A DNA stretch of 41,224 nucleotides. It comes from an uncultured Bacilli bacterium (GTDB taxonomy: Bacteria > Bacillota_I > Bacilli_A > ML615J-28 > CAG-698). Below the pieces are notes generated by a model. It saw only the letters and a list, made by a program, of their open reading frames with translations, was not told the DNA's origin and made no database searches. Positions 24,557 to 33,559 of the stretch are shown piece after piece. The position numbers and the translations under genes were made by a program. Position 1 is the first letter of the stretch. Each line of letters begins with the position of its first letter. The stretch covers positions 1-41,224 of the forward strand of contig CANQVW010000003.1 in assembly GCA_947627395.1 (NCBI GenBank), read 5' to 3'.

Positions 24557-26464
24557 ATGAAAATTACATTTCCAGACGGAACAAACAAAGAATTTAAAAA
24601 AGGAACTCATGCATATGAAATTGCAAGTTCAATTTCTTCCTCATTAGCTAAAAAAAGTATTTACGCAATTGTGAATGGAAAACCATACGATTTATATCGT
24701 CCCATTGAAGAAGATGCAACTATCGAACTAAAAACAAAGGAAGATAGTTTTGATGTGTTAAACCATTCTTGTAGTCATTTATTAGCTAGTGCTGTTAAAA
24801 AATTATACCCTCAAGCTATGTTTGGTGTAGGACCATCCATTGAAGAAGGATTTTATTATGACATTCAACCAGGAGAAGGAATCAAATTTACAGAAACTGA
24901 TTTAGCAGCCATCGAAAAGGAAATGAAACATATTGCAAGTCAAGATCTTCCTTTTAAAAGAATTGAAACAACAAAAGAAGAAGCACTTGAATTGTTTAAA
25001 AATGATAAGTATAAACAAGAAATTATTCGTGACTTAGAAGATGGTGTTACCATTACTTTATATCAACATGGAGATTATGTTGATTTATGTCGTGGCCCAC
25101 ATGTTCCATCCACAAAATTTTTGAAAAACTTCAAGTTAACAAATGTGAGTGGTGCATACTGGCGAGGGGATTCTAAAAATGAACAACTACAACGTATTTA
25201 TGGAGTTTGCTTCTTTGAAGAAAAAGAATTGCAAGAACATTTGCAACATTTAGAAGAAAGAGCAAAACGGGATCATCGTAAACTTGGAAAAGAATTAGAA
25301 TTATTCATGATCAGTGAATATGGACCAGGATTTCCATTTTGGCTTCCTAAAGGAATGGTATTACGTAAGACATTAGAAAATTATTGGTATAAAGTTCATA
25401 CACGTGAAAATTATCAATTTATTCAAACACCTATTATGTTAAATAGAACTCTGTGGGAAATTTCTGGACATTGGGAAAATTATCGTGAAAACATGTATAC
25501 TTCTAAAATTGATGACCAAGATTTCGCAATTAAACCAATGAATTGTCCAGGAGGATTATTGGTTTATAAAAATAGTATTCATTCTTATAAAGATTTACCA
25601 ATTCGATTAGGTGAACTTGGTTTGGTACATCGTCATGAAGCTAGTGGTGCTTTAAATGGATTATTTAGAGTTCGTAACTTTACACAAGATGATGCTCATA
25701 TTTTCTTAAGAGAAGATCAAATTGTAAGTGAAGTTTCTTCATTGATTCGTTTATATGATGAAGTATATAGCACATTTAATTTATCTTATCATATAGAACT
25801 ATCCACAAGACCAGAAAATAAATACATTGGAAAATTAGAAACATGGAACATTGCGGAAGAAGCATTAGCCAATGCATGTAAATCTGCTGGCAAGGATTTT
25901 AAAGTAAATCCAGGAGATGGTGCATTCTATGGACCAAAGTTAGACTTCAAATTAAGAGATTCTATGAATCGAATTTGGCAATGTGGTACGATTCAATTAG
26001 ATATGAATTTACCAGAGCGTTTTGATATTACTTATGTTGGCAGTGATGGTCAATTAAAAAGACCTGTAATGCTTCATAGAGCTTTATTTGGTTCTATTGA
26101 GCGTTTCATTGGTATACTTACAGAACATTTTGGCGGTGCTTTCCCTGTGTGGTTAGCTCCAGTACAAGTGAAAATCATTCCAGTTCATGTAAAGAATCAT
26201 CAAGAATATGTTGAAAAAATATATGAGAAGTTGAGAGAATTAGACATTCGTCCTGAAATGGATCTTCGTGATGAAAAATTATCTTATAAGATTCGTGATG
26301 CACAAACAAAGAAGATTCCATATCAATTAGTTGTTGGCGACAATGAAGTAGAACATCAACAACTTTCTGTTCGTAAGTATGGATCTACAGAAACAAAGCA
26401 ATTATCGGTTGATGAATTTATTTGCCAAATCATGGACGAAATTAAAACTTTAAAATATAAATAG
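24557..26464 (+). CDS. thrS: Threonyl-tRNA synthetase
   Basis: 635 residues from the ATG at 24557, which has AAAGGAG before it; the frame is open upstream only through the T-box terminator. The order is a TGS domain (residues 1-62), the editing domain with HSCSHLLASAVKKLYP and DLCRGPH, the class II catalytic core with motif 1 region PFWLPKGMVLRKTL, MNCPGG and HRHEASGALNGLFRVR (motif 2), motif 3 around PVMLHRALFGSIER, and the anticodon-binding domain. Zinc ligands in MNCPGG, RHE and LHR are present. Control is by the T-box leader. The CPBP gene follows nine bases later. Confidence 0.97.
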   Translation: MKITFPDGTNKEFKKGTHAYEIASSISSSLAKKSIYAIVNGKPYDLYRPIEEDATIELKTKEDSFDVLNHSCSHLLASAVKKLYPQAMFGVGPSIEEGFYYDIQPGEGIKFTETDLAAIEKEMKHIASQDLPFKRIETTKEEALELFKNDKYKQEIIRDLEDGVTITLYQHGDYVDLCRGPHVPSTKFLKNFKLTNVSGAYWRGDSKNEQLQRIYGVCFFEEKELQEHLQHLEERAKRDHRKLGKELELFMISEYGPGFPFWLPKGMVLRKTLENYWYKVHTRENYQFIQTPIMLNRTLWEISGHWENYRENMYTSKIDDQDFAIKPMNCPGGLLVYKNSIHSYKDLPIRLGELGLVHRHEASGALNGLFRVRNFTQDDAHIFLREDQIVSEVSSLIRLYDEVYSTFNLSYHIELSTRPENKYIGKLETWNIAEEALANACKSAGKDFKVNPGDGAFYGPKLDFKLRDSMNRIWQCGTIQLDMNLPERFDITYVGSDGQLKRPVMLHRALFGSIERFIGILTEHFGGAFPVWLAPVQVKIIPVHVKNHQEYVEKIYEKLRELDIRPEMDLRDEKLSYKIRDAQTKKIPYQLVVGDNEVEHQQLSVRKYGSTETKQLSVDEFICQIMDEIKTLKYK

Positions 26465-26473
26465 GAGAAGTCA

Positions 26474-27193
26474 ATGCAAGACAAATCCAATCCAATCGTT
26501 CAATTAGAATCTAAGTATTTGGTTGCCTTTCTTCTTTCCTTTGCATGGCTACTCGTAGGTCCAGTCTTGTTCATTATCCCTCTAATGATGCAATCACAAA
26601 TCGAAAATGGACAAATTATCATGGATGGTTCTGGAACCTTTGTTTTATCGAATGTAGCTAATTTAATTGCACTCGCTATTATTGTGGGAATTTTTTATCC
26701 AATTTTATTGAATGATTTAAAAAAATGGAAAAAAGATTGGTGGAAAAATATTTTATATATTCTCGTTGCTTTTTTTCTCATTTTAGGATTCAATCAACTA
26801 TTTGGATATCTTTATAAGGTATTTAAAATTGAAGGAACTTCCGATAATCAACAAATCATTGTGGATGCTATGACAGGAAGTAAAGCAATTTATGTCATTC
26901 TTTATTCCGTTTTATTAGCCCCTGTTTTTGAAGAAATTGTTTTTCGTAAGTTCTTATATGGATTTTTACGTATTCGTTTTAAATTACCAGCGTGGTTATG
27001 TGTTCTTCTTACTTCCATTGTTTTTGCTTTGATTCATGTAGTGAGTGATTTTGAAAGTTTGAAGTTTTTCTTTGAATATTTTGCTTTAGCACTTGTGATT
27101 ACTACGGTTTACGCTATTTCTAAAGAAAATGTATTTGCAAGTATAGGAGCCCATTTTCTAAATAATTTATTTGGTGTAATTGAGCTATTATGA
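26474..27193 (+). CDS. CPBP family intramembrane metalloprotease
   Basis: A 239-residue membrane protein with about six predicted spans. It has the family motifs: EEIVFRKFLYG with Glu153, Glu154 and Arg158; FALIHVV with His188; and HFLNN with His227 and Asn231. CPBP (Abi/CAAX) proteins are related to type II CAAX prenyl endopeptidases. In Firmicutes members act in bacteriocin self-protection or on unknown membrane substrates, and no bacteriocin gene is visible here. GGAG stands nine bases before the start. It overlaps the TPR gene by four bases (ATGA), so these two are translationally coupled and probably transcribed with thrS. Confidence 0.88.
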   Translation: MQDKSNPIVQLESKYLVAFLLSFAWLLVGPVLFIIPLMMQSQIENGQIIMDGSGTFVLSNVANLIALAIIVGIFYPILLNDLKKWKKDWWKNILYILVAFFLILGFNQLFGYLYKVFKIEGTSDNQQIIVDAMTGSKAIYVILYSVLLAPVFEEIVFRKFLYGFLRIRFKLPAWLCVLLTSIVFALIHVVSDFESLKFFFEYFALALVITTVYAISKENVFASIGAHFLNNLFGVIELL

Positions 27194-28116
27194 AAAGAAA
27201 ATATGAAAAACAAATTCAAAAAGCTGAAAAATTATATGAAGCAGGAAAATTAAGTGAAGCCGCTGAAGCTTATGAACAGACATTTAATGAACAAATTTGT
27301 TTGAAAGATTACCTCATGTTAGGATATCTTTATATAGATTTAGAAAATTACCTTCGTGCAGAAGAAATTTTTCAAGACATCCTTTCGCGTCAAGACTGTG
27401 TAGAAGCACTATTTGGATTAGCAAATATTTATGAAAGAACGAAAAGATTTGACCAAGCGATTACTTATTATGAAAAAGTAATTCACGAAGATCATCAAAT
27501 TGTTGATGCATATTTTGCTTGTGCTTATCTATATGATGAAATGGAAAAAGAAATTACATCTATAGAAACACAAAAAGCCATAGAATATTATCAAAAAACA
27601 ATCGAGTTGGAACCAAAACATTTTTGGGCTTACTTAAATTTAGGTTCCATTTATGAAAGAAATAATCAAGATGATCTTGCTTTACAATATTTTTTAAAAG
27701 CTTATGAAATTGATTCTAATATGCCCACAGTTTGTTATAACTTAGGTGTCGTCTATGGAAAGAAAAAAGAAAAAGACTTAGCTCTACAGTATTATTTAGA
27801 AGAATTAACAAAAAAAGATTATTATCCATTTACTTATTTTAATTTAGGAATTTTATATAAAGATCTTTTCCATGATTATGGAAATGCAAAACAAGCATAT
27901 TTAAATGGATTAAAAGTAGATAAGAATAATTTTTCTATTTGGTATAATTTAGGATGTCTTTACTCTTTGATGAATCAATATCAAGATGCATATGAATGTT
28001 TTCTATATCTATATTATAAGAAAAAAGAATATATTTCCTCTCTTAAAGATGATGAAGAGTTAGAAGAATTTCGTAAAACAACTTATTATCAAAAGTTAAT
28101 TCATAATGAAGTATAA
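27190..28116 (+). CDS. Tetratricopeptide-repeat protein
   Basis: 308 residues, almost wholly made of TPR helix pairs. At least six repeats are visible, each with the A-x-x-x-Y/F pattern, for example KLSEAAEAYEQTF, RFDQAITYYEKVI, IEYYQKTIELEPKHFWAYLN, LALQYFLKAYEIDSNMPTVC, and YGNAKQAYLNGLKVDKNNFS. There is no signal peptide or membrane segment, so a cytoplasmic scaffold is expected. The start codon overlaps the stop of the CPBP protease gene. TPR proteins bind partners; the partner is unknown, but the coupling suggests the neighbouring membrane protease. Confidence 0.88.
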   Translation: MKRKYEKQIQKAEKLYEAGKLSEAAEAYEQTFNEQICLKDYLMLGYLYIDLENYLRAEEIFQDILSRQDCVEALFGLANIYERTKRFDQAITYYEKVIHEDHQIVDAYFACAYLYDEMEKEITSIETQKAIEYYQKTIELEPKHFWAYLNLGSIYERNNQDDLALQYFLKAYEIDSNMPTVCYNLGVVYGKKKEKDLALQYYLEELTKKDYYPFTYFNLGILYKDLFHDYGNAKQAYLNGLKVDKNNFSIWYNLGCLYSLMNQYQDAYECFLYLYYKKKEYISSLKDDEELEEFRKTTYYQKLIHNEV

Positions 28117-28122
28117 AAATTG

Positions 28123-28156
28123 TTCCCTATCAGTTATTTTGGTAGGGAATGTTTTT
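28123..28156 (+). terminator. Terminator of the thrS-CPBP-TPR unit
   Basis: TTCCCTATC (28123-28131) pairs with GGTAGGGAA (28141-28149) with one wobble, followed by TGTTTTT. Confidence 0.8.
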
Positions 28157-28219
28157 AATGATGATTTAAAAGTTAATAAGGAAGTTACATATTTTATTGA
28201 AATGAATTATAATGAACTT

Positions 28220-28276
28220 GCTCCTTTCTATGGTTAAAGATAGCCAATTTAAGTACATCATGGAAGGAGCTTTTTT
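28220..28276 (+). terminator. Second terminator-like hairpin
   Basis: GCTCCTT (28220-28226) and AAGGAGC (28264-28270) pair, extended inward by CTATG and CAT-G, and are followed by six T residues. No gene lies between this and the previous terminator, so it may end a small RNA or be a leftover from inserted DNA. From 28277 to 28471 I see only broken protein-like pieces such as NSIDKNIISRIFDRWLNQ. Confidence 0.55.
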
Positions 28277-28471
28277 ATAAAAAAACGACCTGGCAAGAAC
28301 TCTATTGATAAAAACATCATCAGTAGGATTTTTGATAGGTGGCTAAATCAGTAAAATTTTTAACAATGCCAATATAATCAACAGGATACGAAAAGACCAT
28401 TTCGCAAGAGAACATCATATAAATCCTAAAAAGATGGGAACCCATCGGCTAGTTGCAAGGTTTTATCATGA

Positions 28472-29753
28472 TTACAAAAGGTCTTTTAACTTTCCTGCAA
28501 GATACAGTGGAATGTTGGTAAATGCACCATTCTTATGATATCCGCGCTTAGAGAAGCGAATGGCATTCATTGGATGATGATTGGCACTATATTTTTTGAA
28601 AGATGGTGCAGATTTGTCTTCGCCACCTTTTACTTTCAAGGGAATGATTTCCATACCATGTTGCAATACGAAATCAATTTCCCCTGATTTATCGGCATAA
28701 TACCTTGGTTTTACAGGAAACTGTCCTCCGAGCTGTTGAAGAACATAATTTTCAGTCAAAGAACCCTTGAATTGATAGTTGGCTTTCAAGAAAATTGCAT
28801 TGTTATTAATTCCTGCCATGTGCCTCAATAGTCCTGTATCAAACATAAACAATTTGAACTGATCTAGCTTATCAAATGTTGGAAGAGGATACTCTGTCTT
28901 AGAAACATTGTAGACTCGGTTGAGCATGCCAGCAAAAACAAGCCACTCAATGGCTTCTTCAAAATCACGAGCTCTGCCACCTTCTCGAACAGCGCCGTAC
29001 ACAAACTTCTCGTTTGGCTTGGCAAGTTGAGAAACGATACTTCTAAACACAATCAAGATACGTCCACTATTGACTTTGCCGTTGTGTTTGAAAAAATCAT
29101 TTTCGTAAATCTCTACCAGTTTTTGTTGTATCTTGGATAGCTTTTCTAGATTTTTATATTTGATCCACGATGTAACACCTTCTGGCATTCTTTCAATCAT
29201 CAAATCATAATTGTAAGCATCTGTTAAACGATGGTGAAAGATTTCTTCAATTTGCTGTTTCTTTTCTATGCTCTTGTAAAAGGTATAAAGAGCTGGATCT
29301 GTGGCACTCAGAAATTCATCAAAGGTTAACGGGAAAAGTCACCATACCGACGGGGTAGGATTTTGGCTGTGCAAGTGGTGTACCAAGCAGGCTTTCAGAT
29401 ACGATTACATGATATTCGTTTGCTTTTTCCTTGAAATATTTCAATGTGTTTAGCGCTTCTGGGCATCCCTGTATCTCATCAAAAATAATCAGTGTTTTGC
29501 CAAGTTGAATTTTACTTTCAGAGATCATGAAAAGAAGTTCAATGATTCGTTTAGGGTTTTTGTTTGTTTCAAAAATAGATTTCAGTTCATTATTTTCATC
29601 AAGGTTGAAATAGACAAAATGATCATAGCAGCTCTGTTCGAATTCCTTTATCAGCCAAGTCTTTCTGACTTGTCTTGCACCACGCAACACCCTCGGCTTG
29701 CGCTCAGGATCAAGCTGTCATTTTTTCAGTTCGCTCAATGCATTTCGCTTCAT
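28472..29753 (-). pseudogene. Broken AAA ATPase with DUF4143 domain
   Basis: The intact family (about 400-450 residues) has an N-terminal AAA ATPase and a C-terminal DUF4143/nuclease-like domain, and is often mobile. Reading from the ATG at 29753 (GAGGTG upstream), codon 12 is TGA (29720-29718) where relatives usually have Trp. Walker A reads GARQVRKTW, with Arg replacing the essential Gly. Walker B (TLIIFDEIQGC) is present. A frameshift near 29320 moves the reading to another frame, which resumes with LTFDEFLSATDPALYT. After it the sequence is open to the stop at 28472, with YADKSGEIDFVLQ and IIPLKVKGG of the C-terminal domain. Base composition looks less AT-rich than all neighbours, suggesting horizontal acquisition followed by decay. 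Confidence 0.85.
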
Positions 29754-29955
29754 AAAATCACCTCTCATGACTTGTTAAAGATAGCATAACACATTTTTCT
29801 GAAAATTATTGATAATAAAACACACATTTTTCCAAGATTTAAGAGAACTTAGTCATAACATTAAAAAAATCACAAAAGATTAAAACAGGATTCTTTTTAT
29901 TTTTTGATTAAATTTCATCTATTAGGCTTCAGTCCATTTATTTTTTTAATTCTTG

Positions 29956-29964
29956 CATACACTA
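29956..29964 (+). promoter_or_regulatory. Candidate sporulation-type -10 upstream of the triple-LysM gene
   Basis: CATACACTA fits the sigma-E -10 (CATACAnT) and sigma-K -10 (CATAnnnTA). No matching -35 was found. A sigma-A reading (TATAGA at 29963) also lacks a good -35. The upstream region 29754-29955 is AT-rich with no gene. Confidence 0.3.
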
Positions 29965-29984
29965 TAGAGAAATGAGGTGAAAGA

Positions 29985-30467
29985 ATGAGATTTGATTTTT
30001 ATGGTCATTTCAAACAAAAAAGACAACAAAAATATGTTGTGAAAAAAGGAGATACATTATATAAGATTGCGAAAGAAAATAATACAACAGTTGCTGAATT
30101 GTTAGAAGCAAACAATTTAGAAAGTGCATTAATTTATCCAGAACAAGTTCTTTTAATTCCAAAGAAAATGGATCAAGGAGCAAATTATTTTATCGAATAT
30201 GTTGTAAAACCTGATGATACTTTAGAATTAATTGCCAAGAAAAATAATACAACGATTGAAGCATTATCAGAATATAATGATATTGGTAAAATCTATTTAG
30301 TTACAGATCAAGTATTAACTATTCCAATGAGTTATGAGATCTATGAAGTTCAAGCAAACGATACATTACAATCTATTGTTGATCAAAGTCATATGACTTT
30401 AGAAGAATTTATGAATGCAAACTTTAAAAACTTACTACCTGAAGGTACAAAGGTCTATGTGAAATAA
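29985..30467 (+). CDS. Triple-LysM protein without signal peptide
   Basis: 160 residues made of three LysM domains: 17-59 (YVVKKGDTLYKIAKENN, VLLIPKK), 71-114 (YVVKPDDTLELIAKKNN, VLTIPMS) and a divergent third at 119-159 (YEVQANDTLQSIVDQ, KVYVK). LysM binds GlcNAc-containing glycans such as peptidoglycan. There is no signal peptide, transmembrane segment or catalytic domain, which is unusual for a wall-binding protein but normal for mother-cell spore proteins such as SafA. GAGGTG precedes the start. It is monocistronic, with the next gene having its own promoter. A spore-cortex or coat role is inference. Confidence 0.8.
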   Translation: MRFDFYGHFKQKRQQKYVVKKGDTLYKIAKENNTTVAELLEANNLESALIYPEQVLLIPKKMDQGANYFIEYVVKPDDTLELIAKKNNTTIEALSEYNDIGKIYLVTDQVLTIPMSYEIYEVQANDTLQSIVDQSHMTLEEFMNANFKNLLPEGTKVYVK

Positions 30468-30474
30468 ATTTTAT

Positions 30475-30503
30475 TTGCTTCTTTTAAAAAAATTGTATAT
30501 AAT
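30475..30503 (+). promoter_or_regulatory. Sigma-A promoter of the flavin-reductase-like gene
   Basis: TTGCTT (30475-30480), 17 bases and TATAAT (30498-30503). Confidence 0.75.
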
Positions 30504-30548
30504 ATAAGAGGTTAGAAAAATAACTAAAAAATATAAGGAGAAAATAAA

Positions 30549-30986
30549 ATGGGATTTAGAGCAGTGGATCATAGTGTTAACATTGTAAGTTTTGAAAAAA
30601 ATCGTCGATATGGAATGGCTTGTGCTTGGATGATGCAAGTAGATTATGACAAAATTGTCTTTTTAATAGGATCACAAAGTGATACAGGGAAAAATATTTC
30701 TATAAAGGATCATATTGGTGTTAGTTCTTTATCCAAAGACCAAAAGAACATTGCTATTCAATTTGGAAATGGTCATAGTGAAGAAAATGATAAAACAAAA
30801 GGAATACCAATGAAAAAGATGAACACTGCATTGGTTGTTGAAGGGGCTTGTAGAATGATGGAAGTAGAAGTTCTTGCAATATATCATTTAGAAGGAATTG
30901 AAGAAGATCATTTGATTTATGGAAAAATACTTTCCTCAGAAGAACATGGTGATTCTTTCTTACATATGAGTGATATGGATGAATAA
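30549..30986 (+). CDS. Flavin reductase-like (FMN-binding split-barrel) protein
   Basis: A 145-residue cytoplasmic protein. The N-terminal half resembles the flavin reductase-like fold: VNIVSFEKNRRYGMACAWMM, where these proteins have a Gly-Met-x-x-x-x-Met/Ala strand near the FMN, then a KIVFLIG strand, DTGKNI and a helix leading to GVSSLSKDQKNIAIQFG. The second half ends in ALVVEGACRMMEVEVLAIYH and a strand IYGKI. It is at the short end of the family (usually 150-200). The identification rests on the overall pattern rather than a single strong motif. AAGGAG stands before the start. It has its own promoter and terminator. Confidence 0.6.
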   Translation: MGFRAVDHSVNIVSFEKNRRYGMACAWMMQVDYDKIVFLIGSQSDTGKNISIKDHIGVSSLSKDQKNIAIQFGNGHSEENDKTKGIPMKKMNTALVVEGACRMMEVEVLAIYHLEGIEEDHLIYGKILSSEEHGDSFLHMSDMDE

Positions 30987-30994
30987 ATATTCAT

Positions 30995-31026
30995 AAAGAG
31001 TGTGCTTAGAGTATACTCTTTTTATA
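30995..31026 (+). terminator. Rho-independent terminator
   Basis: AAAGAGT (30995-31001) pairs with ACTCTTT (31015-31021), with further inner pairs and a T-rich tail. Confidence 0.75.
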
Positions 31027-31051
31027 TTTTTTTATAAGTCGCAATTTTCAC

Positions 31052-31080
31052 ATGACAAAGTGTACAAAATGTGATAAAAT
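31052..31080 (+). promoter_or_regulatory. Sigma-A type promoter of trmFO
   Basis: ATGACA (31052-31057), 17 bases and TAAAAT (31075-31080). The trmFO start is 24 bases downstream. Confidence 0.55.
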
Positions 31081-31103
31081 GAAATAAAGAAAGGAAGATA
31101 AAT

Positions 31104-32402
31104 ATGAAAACGGTGAATGTTATTGGAGCTGGTCTTGCTGGATCTGAAGCGGCATATCAATTGGCAAAAAGGGGAATTCATGTAAAACTTTATGAAATGA
31201 GAGGAAAGAAAAATACAGAAGCACATACAACAGATCAATTTGCGGAACTCATTTGTAGTAATTCATTGCGTGCTAAATCCCTTGAAAATGCCATTGGATT
31301 ACTGAAAGAAGAAATGAGAAGATTAGATTCTTTAATTATGAGGGCTGCAGATGCAACTGCTATTGAAGCAGGAGGTGCTTTAGCAGTAGATAGAGTGGGA
31401 TTTAGTCAATATGTTACTCATGAATTAAAGATGAATCCAAGAATTGAAGTGGTAAATGAAGAAGTGACGACGATACCTTCTACTCCAACAATTATTGCTA
31501 CAGGTCCATTAACGAGTGAAGCTTTTAGTAGGAAAATTCAAAAGTTTTGTGGAAATGAATATTTATATTTCTATGATTCTGTTGCTCCCATTGTTTTAGA
31601 ATCTTCCATTAATAAGGATATCGCTTATTTAAAATCTCGTTACGATAAAGGGGAAGCATCTTATTATAATTGCCCAATGAATAAAGAACAATTTGAACGC
31701 TTTTATCAAGAGTTGATTCATGCAGAAACGGTGATGCCACACGATTTTGAATTAAAAGTATTTGAAGGATGCATGGCAATTGAGGATATGGCAAAAAGAG
31801 GAGAAAAGACACTTTTATTTGGTCCAATGAAACCTGTTGGATTACGACATCCACAAACTTTAGAACAACCTTATGCTGTTGTTCAATTAAGACAAGATGA
31901 TGCAAGTAAAACAATGTATAATATTGTAGGATTTCAAACTCATTTAAAATGGCCAGAACAAAAAAGAATACTACAAATGATTCCTGGTTTAGAACGTTGT
32001 GAAATTGTTCGATATGGAGTTATGCATCGTAATACCTATATTGAGGGACCTAAAATATTAAATTGTTATTACCAAACAAAGACAAGAAATGATTTATTTT
32101 TTGCGGGTCAAATTACAGGAGTTGAAGGATATTTAGAAAGTGCTTCAAGTGGAATGGTTGCTGGAATTAACATGGCTAAAGTATTAGAAGGTAAAGATCA
32201 AATTGATTTTACTAGAAAGACTTCAATGGGAGCTTTGGCTCATTATGTTAGTCAAGAGAACAAAAATTTTGTTCCTATGAATGCTAATTTTTGTTTAATT
32301 GAACCTCTTAGGGATTTAGCAAAGAAAAAAGAAAGAAAAGCAAACTATGCAAAAAGAAGTTTAGAATGGATTGAAATGATGAGAGGTGAGATTTGTGAAT
32401 GA
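31104..32402 (+). CDS. trmFO: Folate-dependent tRNA (uracil-54-C5)-methyltransferase TrmFO
   Basis: A 432-residue flavoenzyme that makes ribothymidine at position 54 of tRNA using methylenetetrahydrofolate and FAD. The N-terminus [19 protein letters not shown] is the dinucleotide-binding motif. [61 protein letters not shown] and [19 protein letters not shown] are all typical. AGGAAG precedes the start. It overlaps the start of xerC by eight bases. The gene pair is as in Bacillus (trmFO then codV/xerC), though topA is not seen immediately upstream. Confidence 0.96.
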   Translation: MKTVNVIGAGLAGSEAAYQLAKRGIHVKLYEMRGKKNTEAHTTDQFAELICSNSLRAKSLENAIGLLKEEMRRLDSLIMRAADATAIEAGGALAVDRVGFSQYVTHELKMNPRIEVVNEEVTTIPSTPTIIATGPLTSEAFSRKIQKFCGNEYLYFYDSVAPIVLESSINKDIAYLKSRYDKGEASYYNCPMNKEQFERFYQELIHAETVMPHDFELKVFEGCMAIEDMAKRGEKTLLFGPMKPVGLRHPQTLEQPYAVVQLRQDDASKTMYNIVGFQTHLKWPEQKRILQMIPGLERCEIVRYGVMHRNTYIEGPKILNCYYQTKTRNDLFFAGQITGVEGYLESASSGMVAGINMAKVLEGKDQIDFTRKTSMGALAHYVSQENKNFVPMNANFCLIEPLRDLAKKKERKANYAKRSLEWIEMMRGEICE

Positions 32403-33324
32403 AATCGATGCAAAAGCAGTCAACGAATTTTTAAGATACATCGAAACTGAAAAGAAATATTCTCAATATACCATTGATAATTATCGAAGAGATATTGAAG
32501 AATTTGAACAATATCTTTCCATAAATAAATTTGGTTCTTTAATGGAATTTCGCCAAAACGCTCAAAGATATTATGTAGCTTATTTAAATCAAGAACATTT
32601 TAAACCAAGAAGTGTTGCCAGAAAATTAAGTAGTTTACGCTCTTTTTATCGCTATTGTTGCCGTGAAGGCAAGGTTCCTGAAACATCTTTTGCGGATGTG
32701 TCTTCTCCTAAATTAGATAAAACCTTACCTAAATTCTTATATACAGAAGAACTAGATGCTTTGTTTGAAAGTATTGATACAAGTGATGCTATTGGTAAAA
32801 GAGACTATGCAATTTTAGAATTTATGTATGGAACTGGTGTTCGTGTCAGTGAACTTTGTAGCATTAAACAACAAGATATTGACTATTTCAATCAACAAGT
32901 CATTGTTTTAGGAAAAGGGAATAAAGAAAGATATTTACCTTTACATGACCTCATTATTTATGCTTTAAAAGAATATGTTCAATATGGAAGAATTGAATTA
33001 CAAGCCAAAAATAAGACAGAAATTACAGATTTTTTGTTTCTAAACTTTCGTGGAAAACCCCTTACACCAAGGGGAGTCCGTGTAATTTTAAATAGTATTG
33101 TGGAAAGAGCGAGTCAAAATTTTCACTTAAGCCCACACATGTTAAGACACTCATTTGCAACTCACCTACTGAATGGTGGAGCTGATTTAATAACTGTCCA
33201 AGAGTTACTAGGGCATGTAAATTTATCTACTACACAAATCTATACTCACATTTCAAAAGAACAATTAAGAGAAGAATATATGAAAAAATTCCCTAGAGCA
33301 CATAAAACCGAAGAAGATAAATAG
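32395..33324 (+). CDS. xerC: Tyrosine recombinase XerC
   Basis: 309 residues from a GTG at 32395; GAGAGGTGAG stands four bases before it, inside the end of trmFO. It resolves chromosome dimers at dif with XerD. The N-terminal core-binding domain covers about 1-105. The catalytic residues are Arg150 (GTGVRVSEL), Lys174 (GKGNKER), His248 and Arg251 (HMLRHSF), His274 ([15 protein letters not shown]) and the nucleophile Tyr283. All are present and the length is typical. Its place after trmFO fits XerC/CodV rather than a phage integrase. The genes hslV, hslU and codY, which follow in Bacillus, are absent here. Confidence 0.92.
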   Translation: MNEIDAKAVNEFLRYIETEKKYSQYTIDNYRRDIEEFEQYLSINKFGSLMEFRQNAQRYYVAYLNQEHFKPRSVARKLSSLRSFYRYCCREGKVPETSFADVSSPKLDKTLPKFLYTEELDALFESIDTSDAIGKRDYAILEFMYGTGVRVSELCSIKQQDIDYFNQQVIVLGKGNKERYLPLHDLIIYALKEYVQYGRIELQAKNKTEITDFLFLNFRGKPLTPRGVRVILNSIVERASQNFHLSPHMLRHSFATHLLNGGADLITVQELLGHVNLSTTQIYTHISKEQLREEYMKKFPRAHKTEEDK

Positions 33325-33408
33325 GAAATATTTACTAAGTAAAATATAAACTATCTTATACTGTTTACAAAATTCAAAAGAAAATAAAAAACAAAATCCA
33401 AAAAAGAT

Positions 33409-33437
33409 TTGCATATTATGGGTGGCTGTGATATAAT
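33409..33437 (+). promoter_or_regulatory. Sigma-A promoter of rpsB
   Basis: TTGCAT (33409-33414), 17 bases and TATAAT (33432-33437). The 84 bases before it, after the xerC stop, hold nothing recognisable. Confidence 0.75.
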
Positions 33438-33443
33438 ATTATG

Positions 33444-33540
33444 GGTAAAAAATAACCACACGATAGGAGAAGGTCGTCAGTTGCACTTTCATAGTGAGGC
33501 GGCATTTGGGGATCATCGTGGAAGCCAGAACAAAATAAAA
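33444..33540 (+). promoter_or_regulatory. Structured rpsB leader, candidate S2 autoregulatory element
   Basis: The about 110-base leader is more GC-rich than its surroundings. CACGAT (33459-33464) pairs with ATCGTG (33515-33520) to close a domain. Inside it CACT and AGTG form a small hairpin around 33484-33496. There is no T-tract, so control at the translational level, by S2 binding its own leader, is more likely than termination. This is inferred from position and folding. Confidence 0.5.
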
Positions 33541-33559
33541 AGAAAAAGGAGAAAAAAAC

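Noticed and set aside
29718-29720. TGA read as Trp (Mycoplasma-type code)
   Set aside because: TGA is the natural stop of trmFO, mutM, the CPBP gene and a TasA-like gene, all ending at normal family lengths or just at the next start.
32395-33324. Tyrosine recombinase as an integrase of a mobile element
   Set aside because: It is coupled to trmFO in the normal chromosomal order and has typical XerC length; no attachment-site repeats or phage genes flank it.
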